This document shows, piece by piece, positions 8,300 to 15,748 of a DNA stretch of 64,000 nucleotides. How positions within the stretch are numbered: position 1 is the stretch's first letter; the number at the start of each line of letters is the position of its first letter. The notes beneath the pieces were generated by a model. That model worked only from the letters and a program-made list of their open reading frames with translations. It made no database searches and was not told the origin of the DNA. The position numbers and the translations under genes are program-made. Origin of the DNA: Ralstonia pickettii (GTDB lineage Bacteria > Pseudomonadota > Gammaproteobacteria > Burkholderiales > Burkholderiaceae); NCBI RefSeq assembly GCF_001699815.1, contig NZ_MCGB01000097.1:1-64000 (forward strand), written 5' to 3'.

Positions 8300-9137
8300 A
8301 CAGGGCAGACTGGCGATCAGCGGTCAGATGCCACCGCTGGGCAAGGTTGGCCGCTTCGGTGTTGCTGGCCAGGACCGCCTCAGCCTGCGGAAACAAGGCA
8401 ACGTAGCTCGTTGCAAAGAAGCTCATGAAAACGAGGGCCACGCTTACGAACCTAGCGGCCATCGCCTCCTGGTCGCAAAGCGCTTGTGCATCGCGAATCT
8501 GCAGAATGCTGAGCCAGCTCGAGTGCGCGTAGCCGCAGAGGAAGCTGTAGATTTGGCGGATATAGACGGGGTGGAAACCGGCGGCGATGCCAGTGTCGAT
8601 CCAAGACTGGCCGGCGCGCCATTCGCCCTTCAGAACCTTTTTACGCATCGGTTCGGAATACTGCTGCCAGACGCCGTGGGCTTCGATCTCGATCTGGAGT
8701 TGATCGATCCTTGTCTTCTCGTCGGCCAACTTCTGTTGGTGCTCTGGCGCACGTGCCGGATACGCCTGTCGGTCCAGTAGGCCGGCACGACGCCAGATCA
8801 TATGGCGGAATTGTCGGACCTCCACATCTTTGCTGCCGTAGATGTAGGCGAACGTGAGGTAGGTCTCCAGAGCCGCGCGCGCAAGAATCATCACGGAACT
8901 GTGGTCGATGTGAAGATCTGCGCCATACCCGGCAATATCGATTTGGACCGGTTGGGCTATCAGGCGCAGCGAGGCTACGTGGTAACAGAATTTTTTGCCC
9001 AGCACTTGCGCATCGTTCATCCAAAGCTGGTCCACCGGGATCTGCTGCCCGGCCTGGGACTCAACGAGCTGCATCACCAACGTGAGCAGGCGCTCAAAGT
9101 CCCCCGAAAGATCATGGTTCAGCACTGATGCAGTCAT
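8283..9137 (-). CDS. DUF5677-family protein paired with the Mrr-type nuclease
   Basis: A 284-residue, largely helical protein. The run FHPVYIRQIYSFLCGYAHSS followed by WLSIL matches the conserved AHSS helix of DUF5677 proteins, and residues near 85-100 (SSVMILARAALETYLTF) match the other conserved helix. Hydrophobic stretches near residues 225-245 may be buried helices. DUF5677 has no established biochemical function, but its genes recur near restriction and toxin genes. Here its stop lies inside the start region of the Mrr-type gene. It may be a sensor or regulator of the nuclease; that is inference from context. Confidence 0.65.
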   Translation of the reverse strand: MTASVLNHDLSGDFERLLTLVMQLVESQAGQQIPVDQLWMNDAQVLGKKFCYHVASLRLIAQPVQIDIAGYGADLHIDHSSVMILARAALETYLTFAYIYGSKDVEVRQFRHMIWRRAGLLDRQAYPARAPEHQQKLADEKTRIDQLQIEIEAHGVWQQYSEPMRKKVLKGEWRAGQSWIDTGIAAGFHPVYIRQIYSFLCGYAHSSWLSILQIRDAQALCDQEAMAARFVSVALVFMSFFATSYVALFPQAEAVLASNTEAANLAQRWHLTADRQSALYGTTN

Positions 9138-9145
9138 TGCAGATA

Positions 9146-9169
9146 TGAAAAAGCCGCCCGAAGGCGGCT
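9146..9169 (-). terminator. Rho-independent terminator on the minus strand
   Basis: Read on the minus strand, agccgcc and ggcggct form a 7-bp stem around a 4-base loop, followed by five T. It sits between the 61-residue gene and the DUF5677 gene, so the GNAT/61-aa pair probably has its own transcript, and the DUF5677/Mrr pair needs its own promoter or read-through. Confidence 0.75.
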
Positions 9170-9191
9170 CCTGTAACGTGCGAGTGTGGCC

Positions 9192-9377
9192 TCAGCCTGC
9201 AACCCTTACGCGCCGGCCTGCCAACACCGATCCTGCTACTTTGGGCTCCACTACCGACCGGCGCGCGACCGCCTGTTCGCGCGTCAATTTGGCGAACACG
9301 GCGAGGCGCGCGGCGACCTGTTCCGGCTTTTCGGCCAGGAGCGCTTGGCGTCGAATTTTGCGTGCTGTCGGCTTCAT
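9192..9377 (-). CDS. Small basic hypothetical protein (61 aa)
   Basis: A 61-residue Arg/Ala/Val-rich protein with net positive charge; the central helix carries EQVAARLAVFAKLTREQAVA. Its ATG overlaps the stop of the GNAT-type gene by four bases (ATGA), so translation is coupled. Size and charge would suit a DNA-binding antitoxin or accessory factor of the GNAT protein, but no family motif is recognisable. Confidence 0.5.
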   Translation of the reverse strand: MKPTARKIRRQALLAEKPEQVAARLAVFAKLTREQAVARRSVVEPKVAGSVLAGRRVRVAG

Positions 9378-9982
9378 GGTTGATCTCCCTTGCGCATTGC
9401 GGACAGGACTGCCCCCAGATCGCGCTCAAGTCTCTCAATCTTACCCTTTTTCTCCACGACCCGTGAGTAGCCCAGGCTTTTGTAGAAATCTACCAACTCG
9501 GGAATGGGCCGCTGCAATGAGGCCGTCGTGCAGTCAAACGCCGCCGCACAGAATTCCAGGTAGCGCACTGCGATCTTGGCAAAGCGGCCCTGCAGCGGGT
9601 TAGGTGCCGGCGCACGGCTGAGCAGGTGGATCGACGCGACCACGTGTCGATTACTGATCCGCCCCAGGATCAAGCCACACAAGACATGCGTGTGATCCGG
9701 CAACTCCGCATAAACGGCGGCCTCCACGCGGCGCGGCCGACGGCGAGCCCGTGTCAACTCGCGGGACCACAGCCAGCCTGGGGCATAGCCTCCGAAGGTC
9801 CAGCGATCTGCAGCATCGACGTCCGTCCGTCCGATCGGCCGGAAGCGCACCGTTACCCCCTCTTCTACCGCGACGGCCGCGCTGGCCGCCGCGCCTGCCA
9901 GCTCGCGACGCTCAGCGCAGCGGCTTTCGGCAGTGTCCCAGTCTTGGCGCTGGGCCGCCATTTTTGAGGTCGGCGACGACAT
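9374..9982 (-). CDS. GNAT-like N-acetyltransferase family protein
   Basis: A 202-residue protein when started at the ATG at 9982 (MSSPTSKMAAQR); the longer start at 10039 would run through a terminator hairpin. The GNAT layout is visible: a beta-strand stretch VEAAVYAELPDH, then LCGLILGRIS, an RFAKIAVRYLEFCAAAF helix, and the C-terminal LVDFYKSLGYSRV that typifies GNAT beta5-alpha4. The acetyl-CoA pyrophosphate loop (Q/RxxGxG/A) is weak or missing, so activity is uncertain. Coupling to a small basic protein is reminiscent of acetyltransferase toxin-antitoxin loci, but those usually place the antitoxin first. Confidence 0.6.
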   Translation of the reverse strand: MSSPTSKMAAQRQDWDTAESRCAERRELAGAAASAAVAVEEGVTVRFRPIGRTDVDAADRWTFGGYAPGWLWSRELTRARRRPRRVEAAVYAELPDHTHVLCGLILGRISNRHVVASIHLLSRAPAPNPLQGRFAKIAVRYLEFCAAAFDCTTASLQRPIPELVDFYKSLGYSRVVEKKGKIERLERDLGAVLSAMRKGDQP

Positions 9983-10024
9983 TTCGGTCTGGATGGAGGC
10001 TATTGGGCTGATTCTAACATGCCT

Positions 10025-10058
10025 AAAAGCGCACTCCATCGAGTGAAGTGCGCTTTTT
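10025..10058. terminator. Bidirectional hairpin between the GNAT gene and the recombinase
   Basis: An 11-bp inverted repeat, aaaagcgcact and agtgcgctttt, separated by 11 bases. A-rich and T-rich flanks would allow termination in both directions. It lies inside the longer version of the GNAT frame and supports the shorter start. Confidence 0.6.
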
Positions 10059-10066
10059 ACTGTGGT

Positions 10067-10084
10067 TGATAAGTATTCTTATCA
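10067..10084. promoter_or_regulatory. Palindrome upstream of the tyrosine recombinase
   Basis: tgataag-tatt-cttatca, a 7-bp perfect inverted repeat with a 4-base centre, in the short AT-rich leader of the recombinase gene. It could be an operator or an accessory arm site for the recombinase; nothing in the sequence decides between these. Confidence 0.4.
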
Positions 10085-10144
10085 TGTACTGTGAAATTAA
10101 TGTACGCTTTCGAGAACGTCACTTTTTCGCGTTTTCCAACAGGC

Positions 10145-10182
10145 CCGGAAACCCAAGCCCGACAACGCTTCGCCGCCCATGG
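10145..10182 (+). repeat. Att-like direct repeat, copy 1
   Basis: Sixteen bases (ccggaaacccaagccc) are identical to copy 2 at 14922, and the following ~22 bases are similar (gacaacgcttcgccg against agtaaggctttgccg). AAGC and GCTT form inverted arms around a short spacer, as in tyrosine-recombinase core sites. The ATG of the recombinase gene (10179) lies within the repeat, so a shared leader sequence is an alternative explanation. Confidence 0.5.
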
Positions 10183-12293
10183 ACCCGCTCGACCCCGACC
10201 ACAACCCTGAACCACCCCCCAGCCTCGAGACGCTGCAAAGTGAAATAAAGCGCACTCGACCCACCCGCCGCCGCGTTGTCGTTCGACGCCACCTCCACCG
10301 TGGCCATTTCGCGTTCCTGCGCGCGGTCGTCCAGGGGCTGGATGCCCGGCCGATGTGGGCGCGCTACCTGGCCATCGATGGCGAACTGGAGGCGCAGGCC
10401 GAGCTGACGCAGGAGACCTTCGTCGCGCACCCGAAGGTACGGCGCATGACCGCCTGGCTGCGCGCTGAACTGGCGGCGGCCGTGCGCCGCGCCGGCCACT
10501 ACGGCAAGGTGCGCCTGATCCGCATCGACCTCTCCGGCCTTGCGCAGCGCGGACCCGCGTTGCCAGCGCTGGAGGAGTTCGCGCTGGAGAACAGGCTGGA
10601 TGACTTCAGCATCGAGGAGCAGCTCGAAGCCTATCGGGAGCGCTTCGGAGACGCGGTGCAGCGGGCCGAGCGCCGGACCAAGCTGATGGAGCGGCAGCTG
10701 CGCCTGCTGGCCGACCTGGAACAGGTGCTGGCGGAGCCGGTGCGGGTCGACGACCACTGCCACGCGTGGCTGGCCGCGGGCGTCGCGGATCGGCTGGAGG
10801 CCGCCGGCGTAGCCACCATCGGCACCCTGATCGACCGTATCAACAGCCTGGGCGGCGGCTGGTTCCGCGCGCTGCGCGGGGTCGGCGAGAAGAAAGCCCA
10901 CGCCATCGAGCGCTTCCTGCGCGCGAACGCCGACACGCTGGCGCGCAAACTGGGCGAACACGCCCGGATCCCGCGCCGGCAACTCACCGCGCACGAGCGT
11001 GACCGCGTGGTGGCATCCGGCACTGGCCTCCTGCCCCTGGAAAAGATCGTTGTGCCGGCCGCGCTCGACGGCAGTAACGGCCGTTTCCGGCGGCCCCCGG
11101 TCGAGTGCCTGCTGGACGCCCAGAACGACTACGAGGCGGTACTCACCTGGCTGCGCTCGAAACCGGGGCTGCCGCCTGCCGAGATCGCCCGGCGGCGCAC
11201 CGGCCGGCGCGATGTCATCACCGAGCCCGGCCCGCTGGATTGGCTGCACTACCTGTCCAACACCCAGCGCAGTTATCGCAAGGAGGCAGAACGCTTTCTG
11301 CTGTGGGCCATCTGGATTCGGCGCAAGCCGCTCTCGTCGATGACGACTGAGGACTGCGTCGCCTACCGCGATTTCCTGGCCGACGTGCCCGACGACTGGT
11401 GTGCGCCACGCTCTCGGGAACGGTGGACGCCGAGCTGGAAACCGTTCGAGGGCAAGCTGTCGCCCGAGTCGCAGGCCTATGCCCTGACCGTGCTGCAGAA
11501 CCTGTACCGGTACCTCAACGACAAGAACTATCTGAGCGGCAATCCGTGGGGCGGCGTGCGGGCGACGAATGGTGGCAAACCACAGCTGGACGTTGGGCGC
11601 AGTCTGACCGAGGACCAATGGGCGTTTGTGGTGGAGCGCCTGTTCCTGCTGGAGCGCACGTCATCGAACCTGCGGCTGCAGGTCGCCTTGCCCTTGCTCT
11701 ACGCCACGGGCTTGCGTCTCGCGGAGATCGTGGGAGCGACAACGGCCGACCTGGCATGGCGCAGTCTCGCCCTCCCCCGCTCCGGCGAACGCATGGACGG
11801 CTGGTGGCTGACCGTGGTCGGCAAGGGGTCGCGTGTACGTGAGGTGCCAGTGCCCGATGAGGTCGTGCACGCGCTGGGCGCGTACCTGGACTCCCGCGGC
11901 TTCCCCAGCGACCCCGCCCAGATTCGTGAGCCGGTGGCCCTGCTCGGCCACGCGACCGATCAGGCTGAGCGTGCGCCGTGGGCAAAGCGGGACACGGCGA
12001 GCCCTGCCGCTCCGCTGACGCCGGGTGTGCTCTACCGGCAGATCAAGCGCTTCTTCCAGGCCTGCGCAACCGAGTTGGAGGCAACCGATCCGCAGGGAGC
12101 AGCACGGCTGAACGAAGCCAGCACGCACTGGCTGCGACACTCACACGCATCACATGCCATTGCCGCCGGCACGCCGGTCGAGATCATGCAGCAGAACCTG
12201 GGGCACAAGTCGCTCGACACCACGACGGTCTACGTGACGTCGGAAGAGGCCATTCGGATGAAGGAGCTGCGGGGGTTTTGGAAGCGTTCGTGA
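10179..12293 (+). CDS. Large tyrosine recombinase with DUF3701-type N-terminal region
   Basis: A 704-residue site-specific recombinase. Residues ~30-340 form an unusually long N-terminal region with helix-hairpin-helix-like features (GVATIGTLIDRINSLGG and RALRGVGEKKAHAIERFLR), matching DUF3701-containing integrases. Residues ~365-460 look like a SAM-like core-binding domain, and ~485-700 are the catalytic domain. Catalytic residues seen: Arg in YATGLRLAEIVG, Lys in VVGKGSRVREV, HWLRHSHASH, the second His in NLGHKSLDTT, and the nucleophile Tyr in TTTVYVTSEE. It may resolve plasmid multimers or move an integrated segment. It lies between an att-like repeat and the parS cluster. Confidence 0.88.
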   Translation: MDPLDPDHNPEPPPSLETLQSEIKRTRPTRRRVVVRRHLHRGHFAFLRAVVQGLDARPMWARYLAIDGELEAQAELTQETFVAHPKVRRMTAWLRAELAAAVRRAGHYGKVRLIRIDLSGLAQRGPALPALEEFALENRLDDFSIEEQLEAYRERFGDAVQRAERRTKLMERQLRLLADLEQVLAEPVRVDDHCHAWLAAGVADRLEAAGVATIGTLIDRINSLGGGWFRALRGVGEKKAHAIERFLRANADTLARKLGEHARIPRRQLTAHERDRVVASGTGLLPLEKIVVPAALDGSNGRFRRPPVECLLDAQNDYEAVLTWLRSKPGLPPAEIARRRTGRRDVITEPGPLDWLHYLSNTQRSYRKEAERFLLWAIWIRRKPLSSMTTEDCVAYRDFLADVPDDWCAPRSRERWTPSWKPFEGKLSPESQAYALTVLQNLYRYLNDKNYLSGNPWGGVRATNGGKPQLDVGRSLTEDQWAFVVERLFLLERTSSNLRLQVALPLLYATGLRLAEIVGATTADLAWRSLALPRSGERMDGWWLTVVGKGSRVREVPVPDEVVHALGAYLDSRGFPSDPAQIREPVALLGHATDQAERAPWAKRDTASPAAPLTPGVLYRQIKRFFQACATELEATDPQGAARLNEASTHWLRHSHASHAIAAGTPVEIMQQNLGHKSLDTTTVYVTSEEAIRMKELRGFWKRS

Positions 12294-12436
12294 TTTTCGA
12301 ATGCGGGGGCCGCAACTTCCCCGTCTTTGCAGGCTTAGCCGGCACTGTCCTTAAGCTGGCGCCAAGATCAAACGAAGCCCGTCCTTCATTGGGCTAACTT
12401 TCAGTATATAGCGAGCCCCCGTGAACCCCTCAATGA

Positions 12437-12913
12437 GTTGTCACGTGGAAACTCGCCCCGCAAGCATCCCCAGCTGCATTGCTGCAGTTTCCACGTGACA
12501 ACTTATCAGACGAGTGTCATGCGCACGCAGAATCATGCGACATGTTGTCGCCGACTGCCGCCAGAGACCGTACTTCTGAACCTTCTATTGCATCACATAG
12601 ATGCTGGATAGTGACGCCAGCAAAGGGGCCCATCGCGTTTCCAGGTGGCAGCTACCAATGGGGTTCGGTAGATCCGTAAAAGTTTCGCCCAGACTTCGCG
12701 TCATTGCGATCGCCGATTCGGCTAATAGCTCCAAGTGTTCCCGTCAGCCACGAAGCCCGTTCGCCCGAACCGCACATGCAACGTATGCTTGGCACGAGTT
12801 TCCACGTGACAACTGCACTCCAGCGTCAGGAAAGATGTGACGGGTTGTCACGTGGAAACTGGTCGCAAAGTTCAGTCCACAGTGCATGACGAGGATAGTT
12901 TCCACGTGGCAAC
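12437..12913. repeat. parS: parS-like centromere cluster, five 16-bp sites
   Basis: Five near-palindromic sites, gttgtcacgtggaaac or its reverse complement, lie at 12437-12452, 12487-12502, 12798-12813, 12844-12859 and 12898-12913. The last carries one change (cacgtggc). All keep the central CACGTG of the classic Spo0J/ParB site GTTTCACGTGAAAC but with an altered half-site, suggesting a plasmid-specific variant read by the ParB encoded just downstream. The last site is about 50 bases upstream of the candidate parA promoter, so ParB may also control the operon. The 295 bases between sites 2 and 3 hold no gene that I can support. Confidence 0.85.
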
Positions 12914-12962
12914 TCATTTACAACGGCTGATGAGAAAAACACTAAGAGAGATAAGAAATTCC

Positions 12963-12990
12963 TTGAGTTCACAGCAAGTCTCGCTAAAAT
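12963..12990 (+). promoter_or_regulatory. Candidate sigma70 promoter of parAB
   Basis: TTGAGT at 12963-12968 and TAAAAT at 12985-12990 with a 16-bp spacer, in a locally AT-rich segment, 21 bases before the parA ATG. A GGAG ribosome-binding site lies at 13003-13006. Confidence 0.5.
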
Positions 12991-13011
12991 CACAAAAACC
13001 TTGGAGAACCT

Positions 13012-13710
13012 ATGAGCGCATTTACGATTGCAATCGCAAACCAAAAAGGTGGCGTAGGTAAGACAACGCTGAGTCTCAATCTCGCATCTGCCTTCCAATC
13101 TGGAGGCACGGACGTCGCTCTAGTCGACGCAGATCCTCAGAACACCTCATTGCGATGGGCAACAAGCGGTGAGGAGCCTCTCAAGATTTCGGTGGCGAGT
13201 CTCGCTCCCGCAGGTTCTAAGATCGGAAACGAAATCCAAAAATTGCAAGGCAAATACGATCTTGTCGTTGTGGACTGCCCTGGTAACCTTGAGGACCCGC
13301 GAACGCCCGAGGTGCTCGGCATCGCAGATTTCTGCCTGATCCCAATGGGGCCATCGCCGGCTGACTTGTTCAGCACTCTGGCAATGATTAACGAAATCAA
13401 GAACATCAAACGGCGCATCAATCCGGAATTAGCTTCCGCACTGATGCTGAACAACATCAATGGCCGTACACGCATGCGAGAAGAAATCCTTTCGCTGCTG
13501 AACCAGCAAGACGTTGGTACGCATCTGCTCCAGAGTCAAATTGCCCAACGTGAAATCTATCGGCAGCTGTTTGCTCTTGGGACTACCGCACATGAGTGCG
13601 GGCGATACATGAAGGGGTTGAAGGAAGCACGCGCTGAAATCGAGTCGCTGGTCCTTGAGTTGACGCAGCACATCACTCAATCGCGTTCGCAAAAGGTGGA
13701 AAATGTCTAA
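13012..13710 (+). CDS. parA: ParA partition ATPase
   Basis: A 232-residue ParA/MinD-type ATPase without an N-terminal HTH (small type). The deviant Walker A KGGVGKTT is at residues 12-19 with the signature Lys, the switch I region ALVDADPQNT near residue 40, and Walker B-like LVVVDCPGN near residue 85. It would form an ATP-dependent gradient on the nucleoid and move ParB-parS complexes. GC content is a little lower than the flanking genes. It overlaps parB by eight bases, and parS sites lie directly upstream. Autoregulation, if any, is probably through ParB, since no HTH is present. Confidence 0.93.
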   Translation: MSAFTIAIANQKGGVGKTTLSLNLASAFQSGGTDVALVDADPQNTSLRWATSGEEPLKISVASLAPAGSKIGNEIQKLQGKYDLVVVDCPGNLEDPRTPEVLGIADFCLIPMGPSPADLFSTLAMINEIKNIKRRINPELASALMLNNINGRTRMREEILSLLNQQDVGTHLLQSQIAQREIYRQLFALGTTAHECGRYMKGLKEARAEIESLVLELTQHITQSRSQKVENV

Positions 13711-14779
13711 GAATACTAAGGACACTAAAGTGCAAGGCGCCTCGACAACAAAGGGGCAGCCCATCCCAAAGCTCACCCTCGCGAGCGGGCTGATTAAGGG
13801 GTTCAAGAACGAGCAGCAGGCCATTCAGACTCGCGAGCGAGAGCAGGAACCGCCTCCGGCTTCCCCTCAGGAGCAAGAATCTCAACCCGTTACCGAGACA
13901 ACCGCCAACACGGTGGAACCTGCTGCCGGCCCAACTGCGTCCGCAGTTGGTGGGCGCAAGAGCATCGCAATTGCCGATTGCGTCTCGAACCCGTACAACC
14001 CTCGCGTCTTCTATCCAGAGGCGAAAATCCAAGAGTTGGCCCTAACCCTTCAAAGGGAAGGCCAAATTGAGGCCATCAAGTTCACGCGCCTACCTCAGTT
14101 CCCTGGCAAGTATGTGATCATCGACGGCGAGCGTCGGCTGCGTGCGAAGAGATCGCTGGGCGAGACGCACATCGATGCCGAAGAACGTCATGACGTACTG
14201 CCCATCGACCTCTACACCACGGCTTACCGAGCGAACAACGACCACGAGCGGCAGTCAATCTTCGATGACGCGATTGCGTGGCAGCAATTGATCGAGCAAC
14301 AGGTGGTCGCGGATCAAAATTCGCTGGCTGAGAAGGTCACCAAAGACAAGGCATACGTCAGCAAGGTTCTTTCGCTGAACGCACTGCCGAGAGCCATTCT
14401 AGAGCGCATGGCAGAAAGTGCTGATCGTGTGGGGTTGCAGGCGGCCTACTGCCTCAAGTTGATCTTCGACCGTGTCGGGGAGGAAGGCGCTGATCGTCAT
14501 CTGACGGCAGTTATCGAAGGCAAGAGAACGGTGCGCGAATTGGAGCTCATCTTGCGCAACCTGCAAGGCCCGGGCGCTACCGCGAAGCGAAGTCGCACTC
14601 GCTACCACCAGCTTTTCGATTTCAAAGCTGATGGTGTGCAGCGCGGCCAACTTAAGACATTTCCTGACGGCCGAATTAGCTTGGAGCTGAAGGAAATTCC
14701 GGCTGATAAACAAGAGGCGCTGGCTGAGAAGCTGAAGGCACTGGTTGACCAAGAGTTGGTAGAGCCATCAGCGGGCTAG
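13703..14779 (+). CDS. parB: ParB/RepB/Spo0J-family partition protein
   Basis: A 358-residue protein. The N-terminal ~85 residues are Gln/Glu/Thr-rich and probably flexible. Residues ~95-190 carry the ParB CTPase/nuclease-like domain with NPYNPRVF, LALTLQREGQIEAIK and the IIDGERRLRAKRSLG (GERR) motif. A central HTH (SLAEKVTKDKAYVSKVLSL) should read the parS sites, and a C-terminal region (~300-358) dimerises. Coupled to parA by an 8-base overlap. A strong terminator follows the stop. Confidence 0.93.
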   Translation: MSKNTKDTKVQGASTTKGQPIPKLTLASGLIKGFKNEQQAIQTREREQEPPPASPQEQESQPVTETTANTVEPAAGPTASAVGGRKSIAIADCVSNPYNPRVFYPEAKIQELALTLQREGQIEAIKFTRLPQFPGKYVIIDGERRLRAKRSLGETHIDAEERHDVLPIDLYTTAYRANNDHERQSIFDDAIAWQQLIEQQVVADQNSLAEKVTKDKAYVSKVLSLNALPRAILERMAESADRVGLQAAYCLKLIFDRVGEEGADRHLTAVIEGKRTVRELELILRNLQGPGATAKRSRTRYHQLFDFKADGVQRGQLKTFPDGRISLELKEIPADKQEALAEKLKALVDQELVEPSAG

Positions 14780-14816
14780 CAACAGCACGCTGTATGCAGG
14801 TTTTTCAACGACGAGG

Positions 14817-14847
14817 CCCAGGTGTACCTGGGTCTTTGTCTTTTTTT
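14817..14847 (+). terminator. Rho-independent terminator after parB
   Basis: cccaggt-gt-acctggg palindrome at 14817-14832 followed by a T-rich run including seven consecutive T. Confidence 0.88.
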
Positions 14848-14879
14848 GACGCTCTCTGAAAGAGACGCAGCGTTTACTT

Positions 14880-14893
14880 TGTTTACGTAAACA
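14880..14893. promoter_or_regulatory. 14-bp perfect palindrome in the AT-rich part of the origin region
   Basis: tgtttacgtaaaca is a perfect palindrome inside an AT-rich stretch (14870-14915) with further tttaaac repeats, just upstream of the iteron array. It may be the unwinding region of the origin, a regulator site, or both. Confidence 0.45.
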
Positions 14894-14921
14894 CTTTAAA
14901 CCTTTAAACAACATTTAGGCT

Positions 14922-14961
14922 CCGGAAACCCAAGCCCAGTAAGGCTTTGCCGGTCATATGG
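14922..14961 (+). repeat. Att-like direct repeat, copy 2
   Basis: Shares 16 identical bases (ccggaaacccaagccc) with copy 1 at 10145 and a similar following block ending catatgg. Here AAGCC and GGCTT are exact inverted arms around a 6-base spacer (cagtaa). Together the copies bracket the recombinase, parS cluster and parAB (4.8 kb). Confidence 0.5.
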
Positions 14962-14980
14962 TGCATAGATTTGTGGATTG

Positions 14981-15614
14981 GGTGAACACCATTGGGGAAC
15001 GCCGGTTGTGGATTTGGGGCTACGGTGAAAGCCATTGGGGCCAAGGGGTTGTGGATTTGGGGCTTTGGTGAACGGATTTGGGGCGCCGCCAGCGAACCCT
15101 AAAGGTGAAAGGATTTGGGGATGGCGAGGGTGAACAGATTTGGGGAGAGCCACCCTAGAGTACAGCCCAGGTGCGACACACGAGACCGTAGGTTGGACCC
15201 GCTTGGTGAACGGATTTGGGGAGATGAAAGGTGAAAGGATTTGGGGCGCATGCGAGCAGGCACTCCCGCACAAATCCATGCCTGCAAACATAGGTGAAAG
15301 GATTTGGGGATTCCATAGGTGAACGAATTTGGGGTAACCCCGTGAGTACCCACTTCCATCCAGCCCCAGGCTCCCGGGCATAGGTGAAAGGATTTGGGGA
15401 GGGGAAGGGTGAAAGGATTTGGGGCAATTGGCTCCGAAAGCGCACCCGAGACGACTTCAAGAGTCTGTCGCCCCTTCCAATGCTTACGAAATGGGCAAAT
15501 GAGCGCTATGGAGCACAATAGATGGACGGGCAACTGCGGAAAGCCCCCCAAATCCGTTCACCTTTCGAGGAATGCGGGGCCGAAAGCCCGCGTAAAAGGT
15601 GAACGTTTTTGGGG
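14981..15614 (+). repeat. oriV: Iteron array of the replication origin (oriV)
   Basis: Seventeen-base iterons with consensus ggtgaa(a/c)ggatttgggg start at 15067, 15104, 15129, 15205, 15230, 15293, 15318, 15383 and 15408. Degenerate copies start at 14981, 15024 and 15598, and one inverted copy lies at 15546-15562. Several come in pairs with start-to-start distances of 25 bp. Three tgtggatt blocks among the first copies resemble partial DnaA boxes. Rep_3 initiators bind such iterons to open the origin, and iteron number sets copy number. The array lies directly upstream of repA. The stretch 15425-15545 has no repeat and no gene. Confidence 0.92.
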
Positions 15615-15688
15615 AGAGCGAGATCAAGAGTCGAACACTCAGGCAGCGAGCGCTGTCCCTTCCTGGCAACGTAAGATTGCCAAACGAG

Positions 15689-15731
15689 CGCTATAGGTGA
15701 AAAATCTACCCCTAGTTTTTCACCTATAGCG
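15689..15731. promoter_or_regulatory. 16-bp inverted repeat at the repA promoter (Rep dimer operator)
   Basis: cgctataggtgaaaaa at 15689-15704 and its exact reverse complement at 15716-15731, separated by 11 bases. Each arm contains ggtgaa, the core of the iterons. In iteron plasmids, Rep dimers repress their own gene through such an inverted repeat while monomers bind the direct repeats. It ends 17 bases before the repA start. Confidence 0.85.
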
Positions 15732-15748
15732 AACCCACCCACTAGGTC

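Noticed and set aside
10119-11618. A 499-codon minus-strand frame opposite the tyrosine recombinase
   Set aside because: Frame open only because of codon bias on the other strand; its composition is unlike a real protein and the recombinase motifs are on the plus strand.
12437-12913. The parS-like repeats as a CRISPR array
   Set aside because: The units are short palindromes at irregular distances in both orientations with no spacers of constant length and no cas genes.
14981-15614. The ggtgaaaggatttgggg repeats as a CRISPR array
   Set aside because: Repeat spacing is irregular, one copy is inverted and a Rep_3 initiator gene follows; these are iterons.
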